Notes: generated from the letters alone by a model not told the origin. 62,438 nt of DNA from Candidatus Acidiflorens stordalenmirensis (GCA_003139995.1 PLIC01000228.1:7335-69772); one strand, 5' to 3'; positions 34,403 to 44,557 are shown, counted from the stretch's first letter. Translations and numbers: made by a program.

Positions 34403-36904
34403 TCATGGGGCCGATCGTGCCACTGTACCCGTGAGCTCAATCCGCGCGGAGGAACTTCCTATATACACATTGAAGTCTCCAGCGTCCGCCGTCCAGTCAT
34501 GATTCTTGACGTTGTAGTAAGCGAAGGCCCTCCGGTCGAGCGTGAGCGAAACGCGCCGGGTTTCGCCCGCATTCAGTTGCACCTTCATGAATCCCTTCAG
34601 TTCCTTCACGGGCCGCGGGACGGTGGGGTGCGGTTCGCCGACATACACTTCAGCAACCTCGGCGCCCGCACGATGGCCGGTGTTGGTCACGTCGAAGCTG
34701 ACCGTGACCACCTGGTCGCCTGAGGCACGCGCCGGAGTGATGGAAAGATTCTTGTAGGCAAACGTGGTATACGAGAGGCCGAAACCGAACGGGAATAGGG
34801 GCTTGACCCCCGTTTTATCGAAGTGCCGGTATCCGAGAAACAAGCCCTCGGCGTAGACAACCTTGTTCCCCGCGCCTCTTGGGTAATAGTTGTCATGAAC
34901 GGCGTTGTCCTCCCAGCGGCGCTCGAACGTCACGGGAAGTTTGCCGGACGGGCTGTATTCGCCAAACAGGAGCTGTGCCAAGGCAGTGCCGCCTTCTTGC
35001 CCGGGATACCAGGCCTGGAACAGCGCGGGCACGTGATCGAGCCAGGGATCCATGTCCACGGCGCCGCCGGATGTAACCACCACGATGACGTTCTTATTTG
35101 CCGCGGCCAGCAGTTTGATGAGCTCGTCCTGCGCGGGAGGAAGCGGGAACGTGCGGTCGCCGCCTTCACTTTCACTGTCGGGATCGAACCCCACAGCCAC
35201 GACAACCGCGTCGGAGCGTGACACAAGCTTCCTCGCGTCTGCGTTTACCACCGCCTCGGGACGGATGATGCCGAACTTCACGCCGCCCCAACCCCAATGA
35301 TCGAAGTATTCGAATCGGATCTTGTGCGCCCCCGCCGCCAGCGGCACGCGTACCTGACTCACCAGCGAACGGGAGAGTTCCCAGTTATCGATCGTGAGCT
35401 TGTCGTCGACGTAGAGGCGATAGCCACCGCCCTCGCCGGGGCCTTGCACAAAGAGGAGGTGCTCGCCGGGATCGCTGGGCGTGAAATATCCCGACCAGCG
35501 GGCCGACACTTCGTTCTGATTGACGCCGTCGCCAGGCGAGTGATCGGCGTTGATGTGTCGAACCGTGCGACGGACTGCGGGTGTGCCACTCAGATCGGGA
35601 TTGTTGAACGCCTCCAGGTTGATGCCCGGCTCCTTGCCGGCTGCATCGATCGAGAAGGCTGTGGCATCGGCCAGTTCACCCAGAGATGGGACTCCACGAT
35701 CGTAGTAAACCGTTGCGCCGCTGCCCAGGTATCCAGCCAGGCCTTCCAGGTAGCTCACGGCAGTAAAGGGACTCACGCCCGCACTGCCTCCGCCGACCAC
35801 TTGCGCCGGGTAGGCATCCGGCCCGATTACCGCGATCGACTTGATCTTCGACTTGTCCAGCGGCAGAAGATTGCCTTCGTTCTTGAGCAGCACCATGCCC
35901 GAGCGCGCCGCCTCAAGCGCGACCTTTCCGCCCAGCCCGTTCAGCAACGGGATCGACAGATCTGTCTGCTCACGATCGAGCCAACCAAAACGAATCGCGG
36001 TTCGCAGGATGCGGCGGACTTTGTCGTCAATCGTGGCCTCGCTCACCTGGCCGGACTTCACGGCCGGCAGCAGCCCAGCGCGATTCATGAATTTGCCGGA
36101 CGGCATCTCCAGATCAAGCCCGCCATTGGCCGCGGCCACGCTGTCGTAGGTCGCGTCCCAGTCGGACATGATGATTCCGTCGAAGCCCCATTCTTTCTTG
36201 GCCACGTCGTTGTTCAGGTATCCGTTCTGCGTCATGTGTGCGCCATTGGTCAGGTTGTAGGAATCCATGATCGCGCCTATATGCGCTTCCCTCACGGCCG
36301 CTTCGAACGTGGGCAGATAGATCTCGCGCATGGTGCGCTCGTCGATGATGGAATCGGCGCCATGGCGCAGGAATTCCTGGTTGTTGCCCATGAAATGCTT
36401 GATGGTCGCGCTCACGCCCTGGCTCTGCATTCCCTTGATGTAAGCAACGGTAGTGCGGGATGCAAGAAATGGATCCTCGCCAAAGTATTCGAAATTTCTG
36501 CCGCACATGGGGGCGCGATAAATGTTCACTCCCGGCCCCAGCATGATGTGGACGCCGCGGGCGCGCGCGTCCTGACCGATGACCGCTCCCATGCGCCCGG
36601 CAAGTTCCGTGTCCCACGTCGCGGCCAGGCCGATGCCGCCAAAAGTTGTGGACGGCCCGTAGTTGCGGACACCGATCGGTCCATCGGACATTTTCAAACG
36701 GGGCAGGCCAATGTGCTTGATCTCGCGAATGTAGAAATCGTCCACGCCGCCGATGAGATCGATTTTCTCTTCGAGCGAGAGCTGCTTGAGCATCGCGTCG
36801 GCGCGGGCTTCAATGGCAGGAGTGGCGGCAGAAGGCGCCTGGGCCCAGGCGGCGAGGGCAGAAACGATCAGAAGGATGGCGACAAATCTCAGCTTGCGTG
36901 TCAT
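34403..36904 (-). CDS. Exported GH3 beta-glucosidase with PA14 domain
   Basis: This 833-residue glycosidase starts at ATG 36904 with a signal peptide (MTRKLRFVAILLIVSALAAW, cleaved near AQA). Family 3 barrel motifs are GPGVNIYRAPMCGRNFEY, GEDPFLAS, SATIKHFMGNNQE and the nucleophile Asp in GIIMSDWDATYDSV. A PA14 domain (about residues 395-520, with YFTPSDPGEHLLFVQGPGEG and YRLYVDDKLTID) is inserted in the C-terminal alpha/beta domain, and a fibronectin-III-like domain (GRPV-type, VTNTGHRAGAEVAEVYVGEP) ends the protein. This architecture is that of beta-glucosidases such as KmBglI acting on oligosaccharides and plant glucosides. A terminator-like hairpin lies in its leader. Confidence 0.94.
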   Translation of the reverse strand: MTRKLRFVAILLIVSALAAWAQAPSAATPAIEARADAMLKQLSLEEKIDLIGGVDDFYIREIKHIGLPRLKMSDGPIGVRNYGPSTTFGGIGLAATWDTELAGRMGAVIGQDARARGVHIMLGPGVNIYRAPMCGRNFEYFGEDPFLASRTTVAYIKGMQSQGVSATIKHFMGNNQEFLRHGADSIIDERTMREIYLPTFEAAVREAHIGAIMDSYNLTNGAHMTQNGYLNNDVAKKEWGFDGIIMSDWDATYDSVAAANGGLDLEMPSGKFMNRAGLLPAVKSGQVSEATIDDKVRRILRTAIRFGWLDREQTDLSIPLLNGLGGKVALEAARSGMVLLKNEGNLLPLDKSKIKSIAVIGPDAYPAQVVGGGSAGVSPFTAVSYLEGLAGYLGSGATVYYDRGVPSLGELADATAFSIDAAGKEPGINLEAFNNPDLSGTPAVRRTVRHINADHSPGDGVNQNEVSARWSGYFTPSDPGEHLLFVQGPGEGGGYRLYVDDKLTIDNWELSRSLVSQVRVPLAAGAHKIRFEYFDHWGWGGVKFGIIRPEAVVNADARKLVSRSDAVVVAVGFDPDSESEGGDRTFPLPPAQDELIKLLAAANKNVIVVVTSGGAVDMDPWLDHVPALFQAWYPGQEGGTALAQLLFGEYSPSGKLPVTFERRWEDNAVHDNYYPRGAGNKVVYAEGLFLGYRHFDKTGVKPLFPFGFGLSYTTFAYKNLSITPARASGDQVVTVSFDVTNTGHRAGAEVAEVYVGEPHPTVPRPVKELKGFMKVQLNAGETRRVSLTLDRRAFAYYNVKNHDWTADAGDFNVYIGSSSARIELTGTVARSAP

Positions 36905-36940
36905 GACAAACCTCGGTAGGAATTGTAGTTCACCCTGGTA

Positions 36941-36966
36941 AAAAGCCCGCGGCCGAAGCCGCGGGC
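36941..36966 (-). terminator. Terminator-like hairpin in the leader of the GH3-PA14 gene
   Basis: On the minus strand gcccgcggc-ttcg-gccgcgggc is a perfect 9-bp stem with a stable UUCG loop, followed by TTTTT. It ends 36 bases upstream of ATG 36904. As no gene lies just upstream on this strand, it may be an attenuator or a repeat-derived hairpin. Confidence 0.6.
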
Positions 36967-37190
36967 GTTGGGGGATCGTCGCGCCGTTGATGCGACGGGA
37001 AAGATTTGGCTGGAAATGGGTTGCGCCACCGTGTAGTTGTAAATTTGCACCAGTTAGGGGGGCCTTGTATTTTTCCTTGTGTATCCATCCGGATTGCATA
37101 GAGAACTCCGGCTGCAAGCGCACCGCGGCGCCGCGCGGCATTCATGAGTCGTAAGCTGGTACATTATTGCAAACAAACCAGGAGAATGCG

Positions 37191-38633
37191 ATGTCGATGA
37201 AGAAAACAAGGCGAGAGTTTTTACTATCATCGGCTGTGGGATTGGCAGCCAGCGCAACGGCCGGCGCGTTGCCCATGTTCGGCATGGAAGATGCCACAGG
37301 GCAAAGGAGAGAGATCGCTGCCTGGGTCACCAGCGAGAACAATCGCTTTGCCCGCCAGAGTGGGCTTCGGTGGCGGACCGCGGCAGCCAAGCCTTCCGAG
37401 CCAGCGATTGTTCTCAACCCGGAGAAGGAATTCCAGACGATTCTCGGTTTCGGCGCCGCGTTCACTGACGCTGCCTGCTACACGTTCAGCCGGCTCTCGC
37501 CGTCCGCGCGCGAGCGGTTGTTTCATGAGCTGTTTCATCCCGCGGAGATGGCGCTCAACGTTTGCCGCACCTGCATCGGATCGAGTGACTATTCGACCAA
37601 AGTGTACAGCTACGACGAAGGAGAAGCCGATCCGGAGTTAATGCGCTTTTCGATTGGGCAAGACCGCCAGTACATTTTGCCAATCTTGCGCGAGGCTCGA
37701 AAGGCGAACCCGGAGATTTTTCTTTTTTCGTCGCCGTGGAGCCCGCCGGGCTGGATGAAGGCCGGAGGGTCGATGCTGGGCGGTTCGATGCGGCCCCGCT
37801 ACATGCCAGCCTACGCGCATTACTTCCTGAAGTTTCTTCAGGCTTATTCGCAGGAAGGAGTTCCGATTCAGGCCGTCACCGTACAAAACGAAGTGGACAC
37901 CGACCAAGACGCGCGGATGCCGGCGTGCATTTGGCCGCAAGAGGACGAAATTGAGTTCGTACGCGACCACCTGGGGCCATTGCTTGCGCAGCAGGGCCTC
38001 GCGACGAAGATCTGGATTCTCGATCACAACTACAACTTGTGGGGCCGCGCGGTTGCCGAACTCGACGACCCAGGCTTGCGGAAGTACTGCAATGCGATTG
38101 CCTGGCATGGGTACGCCGGAACTCCGGAGATGATGACAAAAGCGCATGAGGCTCACCCCGATGCGGAGATGTATTGGACCGAAGGAGGGCCGGACTACAC
38201 CAGCCCGGACTACCTAACGGACTGGGCAGAGTGGGGACAGACTTTCACCGCAGCTCTGCGCAACTGGTGCCGGTCAGTTACCGGCTGGAACCTGGCGCTT
38301 GATGAGCATGGGCGTCCGAATATAGGACCGTTTTCTTGTGGTGGTCTGGTGACGATTCACTCCCAGACTCGCGAAATCGCCCGCAGCGGGCAATACTGGG
38401 CGTTCGCGCACTTTTCGCGGGCCATCCGCCGGGGCGCGCGCCGCTTCGATTCCCAGAGCACGCTGACGGGCGTCAGCCATGCGGCCTTCGCAAATCCCGA
38501 TGGAACACGGGTACTGGTAGTGACCAACTCCGGCCCCGCCCACACGGCAACCGTGCAAATCGGAGCGATGCTGGCGGATATCGCTCTGGACAAGGATTCC
38601 GTGACCACATGGGTGTGGTCGAAAGAAGTGTGA
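37191..38633 (+). CDS. Tat-exported GH30 glycosidase (glucosylceramidase/endo-glucanase type)
   Basis: This 480-residue protein starts at ATG 37191 (aggaga Shine-Dalgarno at six bases). It has a twin-arginine signal (KKTRREFLLSSAVGL). The GH30 barrel is recognised by FGAAFTDAACYTFSRLSPSA, GSSDYSTKVYSYDEG, SPWSPPGWMKAGGSM, the acid/base Glu in VTVQNEVDTDQD and the nucleophile Glu in MYWTEGGPDY. The C-terminal beta-sandwich ends in TVTTWVWSKEV-like sequence. Family members hydrolyse beta-1,6-glucans, glucosylceramides or related beta-glucosides. It is divergent from the GH3-PA14 gene and convergent with the second ROK kinase, within the sugar locus. Confidence 0.9.
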   Translation: MSMKKTRREFLLSSAVGLAASATAGALPMFGMEDATGQRREIAAWVTSENNRFARQSGLRWRTAAAKPSEPAIVLNPEKEFQTILGFGAAFTDAACYTFSRLSPSARERLFHELFHPAEMALNVCRTCIGSSDYSTKVYSYDEGEADPELMRFSIGQDRQYILPILREARKANPEIFLFSSPWSPPGWMKAGGSMLGGSMRPRYMPAYAHYFLKFLQAYSQEGVPIQAVTVQNEVDTDQDARMPACIWPQEDEIEFVRDHLGPLLAQQGLATKIWILDHNYNLWGRAVAELDDPGLRKYCNAIAWHGYAGTPEMMTKAHEAHPDAEMYWTEGGPDYTSPDYLTDWAEWGQTFTAALRNWCRSVTGWNLALDEHGRPNIGPFSCGGLVTIHSQTREIARSGQYWAFAHFSRAIRRGARRFDSQSTLTGVSHAAFANPDGTRVLVVTNSGPAHTATVQIGAMLADIALDKDSVTTWVWSKEV

Positions 38634-38641
38634 ACAGCGAT

Positions 38642-39586
38642 TCAGACAGCGCGATTCAACGCAGGCTGCGTTGCGTGACCGAACCGGTAATGCCAGACTC
38701 TGGCTGCCCCAATGAGATTGGCGTCCTCTCCGAGCGAAGCCAAAGCGAGTTCCGTTTTCTCATACGGGACGAAGCGGCAACCCCGGGTGATTAGTTCGCG
38801 AATGCCTTCCAGAAAAAGCAGCGCACTCTTCATCACGCTGCCGCCCAGCACGATGATGTCGGGCGTGAAGAGGTTGATCAGATTGGCGATGCCGAGGCCG
38901 AGATAATAGGCCTCGCGTTCGGCCGCCCGGCGAGCCAGTTCGTCTCCTTCCTGAGCCAATTGGCAGATTTGTTTAGCCGTGCGATACGAATCATTCGCTG
39001 GCGCCTGGCTCTGAGCCCATGCTGCCATGGCGGGCCCGGCGGCCAGCGACTCCCAACATCCGCGAAACCCGCAGGAGCAAGGCGGCCCGGAAGGATCAAT
39101 CACCTGGTGACCGAGTTCGGGATGAGCTCCATCTACGCCGCGATAGAGTTCTCCGTCTAGAATGATGCCGCCGCCAATGCCGGTGCCCACGGTGATATAG
39201 ATCAGCCGCGACTTGCCCTGCCCCGCCCCCCACGCCGCTTCCGCCAATGCGCCAGCATCGGCGTCGTTTTCCAGTGCGACTTTGACTCCGAAGAGCTTTG
39301 CCAGGTCTTGCACCGGGTTGTGCCGCCGCCAATCGGGAAGAAAATCCACCTCGCCAAATTCGCCGCTGAGCGGATCGACGGGACCTGTCGATCCAATGCC
39401 GATGCCAGTGATTTCGACACGGGCGTTCTGCGCGCTTTGGCGCAACATGCTGGAGATGCTCTCGATCCCGTTCGAATAGCTCGAATCGGGGCCGGTGGGA
39501 AATTTATTTTTGGAGAGCACGATTCCGCATTCGTCGACGATGCCGGTCGCGACCTTGGTTCCTCCGATGTCGACTGCTCCAATCAT
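38642..39586 (-). CDS. ROK family sugar kinase, second copy
   Basis: This 314-residue kinase starts at ATG 39586 (MIGAVDIGGTKVATGIVD), with aaggaa six bases upstream. It has phosphate-1 DIGGTK, TVGTGIGGGIIL, ELGHQVID, the zinc site CSCGFRGCWESLAAGPAM and VLGGSV. It shares overall plan with the copy at 33301 but is clearly diverged, so different sugars may be phosphorylated. The gene begins 25 bases after the stop of the TonB receptor gene on the same strand and is most likely in one operon with it, the Gfo/Idh gene and the SIS gene upstream. Confidence 0.93.
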   Translation of the reverse strand: MIGAVDIGGTKVATGIVDECGIVLSKNKFPTGPDSSYSNGIESISSMLRQSAQNARVEITGIGIGSTGPVDPLSGEFGEVDFLPDWRRHNPVQDLAKLFGVKVALENDADAGALAEAAWGAGQGKSRLIYITVGTGIGGGIILDGELYRGVDGAHPELGHQVIDPSGPPCSCGFRGCWESLAAGPAMAAWAQSQAPANDSYRTAKQICQLAQEGDELARRAAEREAYYLGLGIANLINLFTPDIIVLGGSVMKSALLFLEGIRELITRGCRFVPYEKTELALASLGEDANLIGAARVWHYRFGHATQPALNRAV

Positions 39587-39611
39587 GCGGCATTCCTTGC
39601 AGACGAAACCA

Positions 39612-42600
39612 TCAGAAAGTAATTCGAAGTGCAAACTGCAACACCCGCGGCATGTGCGCACCGGTGGGGTAGAGGAAATTCTGCGTACCTACGTAGTTAT
39701 TTATTGTCGACCATTGCGGGTGGTTGAAGATATCGAACCCCTCCGCCCGAAATTGCATTTGCACTTTTTCTGTTGGCTTGAAGACCTTATACACCGACAT
39801 ATCGAAGTTGGTGCGATGAGGCATATTGAGACTGTTCCGGCGCGAGTTGCCAAAGGTCAGGCCCTCTGGCTGCTCATAAGCGATGCAGTTGAAGAGCGGT
39901 ATGCCCTTGGTATCGGGAACGTAACAACTTGGGTCGGGAGTTGCGTGTGGATCGCCAATCCGGTCGGCGTACGAGCCGTTACCCGAAATCCCGTCGGCAA
40001 CCCCGGCGTTGTCGCCGAAGATGCCGTCAATCACGGAAAAAGGCCCGCCGCTCTGCGAGGTCATGATGCCGGCAAACTGCCATCCTCCCAGGAAGGTGTG
40101 GGAGAGTCCTTTGCCCCCGAAGTAGGGCTCTTCGTAGACCCAGGCCACGGTCAGAATTTGCCGCTGATCGTAGTTGGAACTGGCATAGTTGCTGGGAATG
40201 TCGTAAGAGTTCACGAAATTTCCGTCCGAGTTATCGGAAGAATCATCGAACGAGTGGCTGTAAGTGTAGGCCACGTCCAGCGTAAGTGGGCCGTCGGTTT
40301 TTCGCAGCGAAAACTGCAACGCATTGTAGTTGGAGTTGGCCTCGGGCTCCACGCGTTGAATCGATCCTATGCTGTAGTAGGGGCGAAATGGATTGGGGTC
40401 GTTTCCGCAGGCGACACCTAGGTTGATTGCCGCCTGGCCGGTCACAGGGACACCAGCGAAGGTGGTTCCGGTATTGCAATCGCCGGGATAATTGCTGGGA
40501 GGGCCAATGGGCAATGTAATCGGCTCGCCGGGCACATAGGGGTTCTCGGACGCGGGCACGGGATGCAACGCGTTCAGTTCACGTTGCAGGGTCAGATGAG
40601 TTCCCTTACTGCCCACATAAGCAAGTGTAGCGACCGCGTGTTTGATGAGATCGCGTTGCACATCGAGGTGCCATTGCTGGACGTAAGGCCATTGCGCCTG
40701 GTCGGGGATCGAAAGCGTAGACAAGGGGAAGAGCAAGCCTTGTCCGCCGACGTTGTTGTAGCCAACGATGTTGTACTGCGTCGGCTCCTGCACCAACGGA
40801 GGACTTCCCTCCAGATTCTCCGCATTGCCTTCGGCTCCGTTGGTATGTTCGAAGAAGACTCCGTAACCGCCGCGAATGGACATTTTGCCGTTGCCGAAGG
40901 GATCCCACGCAAATCCCAAGCGGGGAGCCGGATTGAACAGGTGCCCCTTCAAACAGCCCCGCGGCACTCCTCCGACGCCACACTGCACCATGCCATCGAA
41001 TGGCGTCGTCCCGGAGGTAACAAGGAGTGCCCCCTCGACTCCGGTCACGCTACCATCGTCAATCTGAGGTGCCGTCTGCGGGTTATAGGCAGCGGGATCC
41101 CAGTTAAAGACCTCATGGTCCTTTTCCCAAAAAGTGCCAAACAAACTGATACGCAGGCCCAGATTCAAAGTTAGATTCTTGAAGATGTGATAGTCGTCCT
41201 GAATATAGGGCTCGAACATCTTGTAGTTGACGTGATACTTCGGCTGCGCATTCGCCTGCGTGAAGTTTGCTATGTTCCCCATTAGCATATCCGCGAAGGA
41301 GTTACCGGTCGAAACCGTGGCAGCGGTGCTGTCGAATACCAGATCGCCTCCCAGGTCGGTGTAGGCCATTTCATTCTTCTCCGCGTTGACGAAGTAGCCG
41401 CCGAATTCCAGCTTGTGCTTGCCCAGACTCTTGGTTACATTGTCACGATAGGTAAAAGTCGGGTTCGAATTCTCCCAGGGGAAGGCGGTCGGGCCTTCGC
41501 AGAATCCCCCGCCATATGCCCCCGATGTATACAGGCAGAAATCGGGCAGCTTGCCGCCGTAGCTCGGGAACAGCCCGGGCATCGTGAAGTTGCTGCCGCG
41601 CGTCCATACCGAAGGATTAGTGTTGATTTGCTTGATGTGGTCGGTGGTGTAGCTGGCGATAAATTCGTTGAGCAAGGTCGGCGAAATAGTGGCCGTTAGC
41701 TTCGAGACGATTTCCACGCCGGGCCCGATGAAACGCGTCCCAATCGTCGGAAAGCTTTCGTACCCCCAAGTGACGGTGGCGTTCGTCGTGTCCCAGGAAT
41801 CGTGAATAAAGCGGAAAGTAGCGCGCAATTTGGGGTTGAAATCGTGGTCGATGCGCACTAAGTTTTCGAGCCAATGCGTCGGCTGCGGCACGGCTGCTGC
41901 GAAAAGCGGCACGACACCATTGGTGGTGTTTGCGGTGGTGTTCGGCACGGGAATCATGGGCAGCAGGATCTGCGCATTTGGATCAATGGAGGGAATTTGG
42001 TTATTTGGATATGGGTTGCCAGTATTTGGATCAACCGGGCAGTCAGTTGGGTTCGGAACGGTACACACGTCGGTGAAATTTCCCTGGCGGTTCGCTAGCG
42101 ATGGGACGAAATTGTAGAAGTTATAAGGAACTACCTCGCGCCGCCAGTTCTGCAACCAGAAGAAAAACGTATGATCCTTCCAGATCGGACCACCCACGCT
42201 GTAGCCGAAATCGTGCTTGTGGTAACCGGCCTTGGGCGTTCCAGGGATGTCGAAATAGTTGTGCGCGTTGAACGCCTCGTTCCGCGCAAATTCCCAGACG
42301 GAGCCGTGAAATGCGTTCGTCCCCGATTTGGTTTCCACCTCGACCGTACCCGAACCGTTGCGCCCGTATTGCGCTCCATAGTTTGAAGTCAGCACCTGGA
42401 CTTCGCCAATGGCCTCCACGCTGGGGTAGACGTTGAGCGAAAAGTTGCTGCCGTTATCCATCATGTCGCCGCCGTCTACTTCCCAGTTGTTGTATTCCGT
42501 GCGGCCGCCGTTGACGCTGTAGTTAACATTGCCCTGCGCACCGACCACGCCCTCATCTTGTCCAGTCTGATTGCTCACGCCGGGCACAAGCGTGATCAAC

Positions 42601-43064
42601 TGCGTAAAATTGCGACCATTCAATTGCAGTTGGATCATCTCTTTGCCGGTAATTGTGCCGCCTAGCTCCGAGGACTCCGTATTTACCTGCGTCAAGCCCT
42701 CTCCCCGAACCGTCACTTCCTCTTGGACGTTGCCCACTTGCATGGCGACGTCGATGCGGGCGTTCTGGGCCACACGAAGCGTGACATTTTCGGCTTGATA
42801 TTTGCGAAATCCGGGGGCCGTGACCGTGATGTTGTACTGTCCTGGAGCCAGTGCCGCGGCCAGGTATTCGCCGTCGGAGTTGGTCACAAGGTTGCGAGTC
42901 GTTCCCTGACCGGTATTCTTAATGACGACGCTCGCTTTCGGCAGGACTGCTCCGGTCGCGTCCCGCACCGTCCCTGTGAGAGATGCGGTATCTTGTGCCT
43001 TAGCAAAATGGACTATAAACAAAACCAGTACGAAAACGCCCGGAATCCCTACGCGACGCATCAT
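39612..43064 (-). CDS. Oar-like TonB-dependent receptor
   Basis: This 1150-residue outer-membrane receptor has a signal peptide (MMRRVGIPGVFVLVLFIVHF, cleaved at AKA-Q). A carboxypeptidase-regulatory-like (Ig-type) domain follows at about 27-115 (SLTGTVRDATGAVLPKASVV, NSDGEYLAAALAPGQYNITV). The plug domain is near 130-250 (IQLQLNGRNFTQLITLVPGV, VNGGRTEYNNWEVDGGDMMD, VQVLTSNYGAQYGRNGSGTV). A large beta-barrel ends in FALRITF, with the C-terminal phenylalanine typical of outer-membrane barrels. This architecture is expanded in Acidobacteriota and thought to import plant or microbial oligosaccharides. It lies between the Gfo/Idh and ROK genes on the minus strand. Confidence 0.95.
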   Translation of the reverse strand: MMRRVGIPGVFVLVLFIVHFAKAQDTASLTGTVRDATGAVLPKASVVIKNTGQGTTRNLVTNSDGEYLAAALAPGQYNITVTAPGFRKYQAENVTLRVAQNARIDVAMQVGNVQEEVTVRGEGLTQVNTESSELGGTITGKEMIQLQLNGRNFTQLITLVPGVSNQTGQDEGVVGAQGNVNYSVNGGRTEYNNWEVDGGDMMDNGSNFSLNVYPSVEAIGEVQVLTSNYGAQYGRNGSGTVEVETKSGTNAFHGSVWEFARNEAFNAHNYFDIPGTPKAGYHKHDFGYSVGGPIWKDHTFFFWLQNWRREVVPYNFYNFVPSLANRQGNFTDVCTVPNPTDCPVDPNTGNPYPNNQIPSIDPNAQILLPMIPVPNTTANTTNGVVPLFAAAVPQPTHWLENLVRIDHDFNPKLRATFRFIHDSWDTTNATVTWGYESFPTIGTRFIGPGVEIVSKLTATISPTLLNEFIASYTTDHIKQINTNPSVWTRGSNFTMPGLFPSYGGKLPDFCLYTSGAYGGGFCEGPTAFPWENSNPTFTYRDNVTKSLGKHKLEFGGYFVNAEKNEMAYTDLGGDLVFDSTAATVSTGNSFADMLMGNIANFTQANAQPKYHVNYKMFEPYIQDDYHIFKNLTLNLGLRISLFGTFWEKDHEVFNWDPAAYNPQTAPQIDDGSVTGVEGALLVTSGTTPFDGMVQCGVGGVPRGCLKGHLFNPAPRLGFAWDPFGNGKMSIRGGYGVFFEHTNGAEGNAENLEGSPPLVQEPTQYNIVGYNNVGGQGLLFPLSTLSIPDQAQWPYVQQWHLDVQRDLIKHAVATLAYVGSKGTHLTLQRELNALHPVPASENPYVPGEPITLPIGPPSNYPGDCNTGTTFAGVPVTGQAAINLGVACGNDPNPFRPYYSIGSIQRVEPEANSNYNALQFSLRKTDGPLTLDVAYTYSHSFDDSSDNSDGNFVNSYDIPSNYASSNYDQRQILTVAWVYEEPYFGGKGLSHTFLGGWQFAGIMTSQSGGPFSVIDGIFGDNAGVADGISGNGSYADRIGDPHATPDPSCYVPDTKGIPLFNCIAYEQPEGLTFGNSRRNSLNMPHRTNFDMSVYKVFKPTEKVQMQFRAEGFDIFNHPQWSTINNYVGTQNFLYPTGAHMPRVLQFALRITF

Positions 43065-43160
43065 GGCATTTCCCCCGGAACGAAGACGCGAAAATATGGA
43101 GACACTGAAACAGCGGCGCCACGCGCTCCACGCGCCCGGCGCCGCCCCCTCGGCTCGCGG

Positions 43161-44516
43161 TCAACTCTTAATGGTTCTGCTTGCCTCATCCCAATGCATG
43201 GCTTGTTGACGGAAATACGATTCATTGGCCATGTGGCAAGCCAATGCCGCGTGATGGCCGAATACCGCGTCCTCTACTACGGGCTTCCGCGAGCGCACCG
43301 CCTCGAAGAAGGCCCATAGATGTGGCTTCACATCGTCGTAATCGGGCCCTTTGAAGTAAACCGTCTCCGGCATCGGTTCTTGTCCCAGCTTCGGTGTGTT
43401 CTCCTCTCGCCATTGCTTCTCGTACTCTTCGCGCATGGCGTGCGGAAAACTGGCGTCGTAGTAGCTGGGCGCCGAATCTTTGCCGCTTTGCGGAGTAAAG
43501 CTCAGTCCGAACTCCGTCATTTCCAGAATGCCCTTCGATCCCTGGAAACGATAGGTCTCCGGCATCTCGGTGCCAAGGTTCAGCCGCATGTAAACGGGGA
43601 TGGCGCCGTATTGAAACACGCTCGCGTGAACGTCCGGCATGTTGCGTCCATCTTTCCAACGCAAAATTCCTCCCATCGCCATCGCACGCTTTGGAGGCTC
43701 GTTCCAACCGAGGACAAACATCATGCCGCTGATCAGGTGCACCAGCAAATCGCCAGCCACACCCGTGCCGTATTCCTTCCAGCACCGCCAACGCGCAAAG
43801 ATCTCGGGATTGAACGGCCGCTTCGGCGCCGTCCCCTCCCACGTATCCCAGTCGAGGTTCTCGGGCGAGAGATCGAGCGGGGGCGGATACTCCCACGCTC
43901 CCGTCGGATCGTTACGGCCGAGCCAGCCTTCCACCAGCATCAGATCGCCAAGCACGCCCCCATCGACCATCTCCTTCGCCTTTTTGCAGATCAGCGAACT
44001 CACGCGTTGCGACCCAATCTCGATGATGCGGCCGCTGCGCTTTTGTGCCTCCGCCATCGTCACACCCTCGGCGGCCGTGTGCGACATCGGCTTTTCGCAA
44101 TAGATATCCTTGCCCGCCGACACCGCATCCACCACGATCTGCTTGTGCCAGTGATCGGGGACCGCCGCGATGATGCAATCAATGTCCTTGTCGGCGAGCA
44201 GTTCCTGGTAACGGCGAGTCGCCGGCAAATCTGGTTTGTTGGTGATCTCCCGGGCCAGCGTGTGGCGCCCGTCGTATAGATCGCAGGCTTTCACGCACTC
44301 CACGCCAGGCAGCTCGATGGCATTTTCCAGCAGCCCACTCCCTTGCATACCAATCCCGATGATTCCGAAGCGAACGCGATCGCTCGGCGACACGGGAAGC
44401 GCCGATGCAAACAGGGGCTCGGGATCGAGCAAGATCGTTTTCGCTGCCAGCGAAGCGCCAGCAGCAGCGGCGCTAATTCCGAGAAATTGACGGCGGGAAA
44501 AGAAACTCTTCTTCAT
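43161..44516 (-). CDS. Tat-exported Gfo/Idh/MocA oxidoreductase
   Basis: This is a 451-residue NAD(P)-binding sugar oxidoreductase. ATG 44516 has a perfect aggagg Shine-Dalgarno and gives a twin-arginine signal (KKSFFSRRQFLGISAAAAG). The Rossmann motif is FGIIGIGMQGSG (about residue 50) and the active-site lysine is in YCEKPMSHTAAEG. The C-terminal half (GDLLVHLISGMMFVLGWNEP) holds the catalytic His region. Exported Gfo/Idh enzymes with Tat signals can carry bound cofactor, as in Zymomonas glucose-fructose oxidoreductase, and related families oxidise glycoside C3. It is flanked by the SIS gene and the TonB receptor gene. Confidence 0.92.
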   Translation of the reverse strand: MKKSFFSRRQFLGISAAAAGASLAAKTILLDPEPLFASALPVSPSDRVRFGIIGIGMQGSGLLENAIELPGVECVKACDLYDGRHTLAREITNKPDLPATRRYQELLADKDIDCIIAAVPDHWHKQIVVDAVSAGKDIYCEKPMSHTAAEGVTMAEAQKRSGRIIEIGSQRVSSLICKKAKEMVDGGVLGDLMLVEGWLGRNDPTGAWEYPPPLDLSPENLDWDTWEGTAPKRPFNPEIFARWRCWKEYGTGVAGDLLVHLISGMMFVLGWNEPPKRAMAMGGILRWKDGRNMPDVHASVFQYGAIPVYMRLNLGTEMPETYRFQGSKGILEMTEFGLSFTPQSGKDSAPSYYDASFPHAMREEYEKQWREENTPKLGQEPMPETVYFKGPDYDDVKPHLWAFFEAVRSRKPVVEDAVFGHHAALACHMANESYFRQQAMHWDEASRTIKS

Positions 44517-44557
44517 CAAAAACCTCCTGGAACGGCATAGTTTTTTCGGACGGCTGC

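Noticed and set aside
35297..36919. 540-codon plus-strand frame opposite the GH3-PA14 gene
   Set aside because: Shadow of a gene with complete catalytic motifs on the other strand.
36905..37141. Upstream extension of the GH3-PA14 frame
   Set aside because: It runs through the leader hairpin, and the signal peptide and Shine-Dalgarno both point to ATG 36904.
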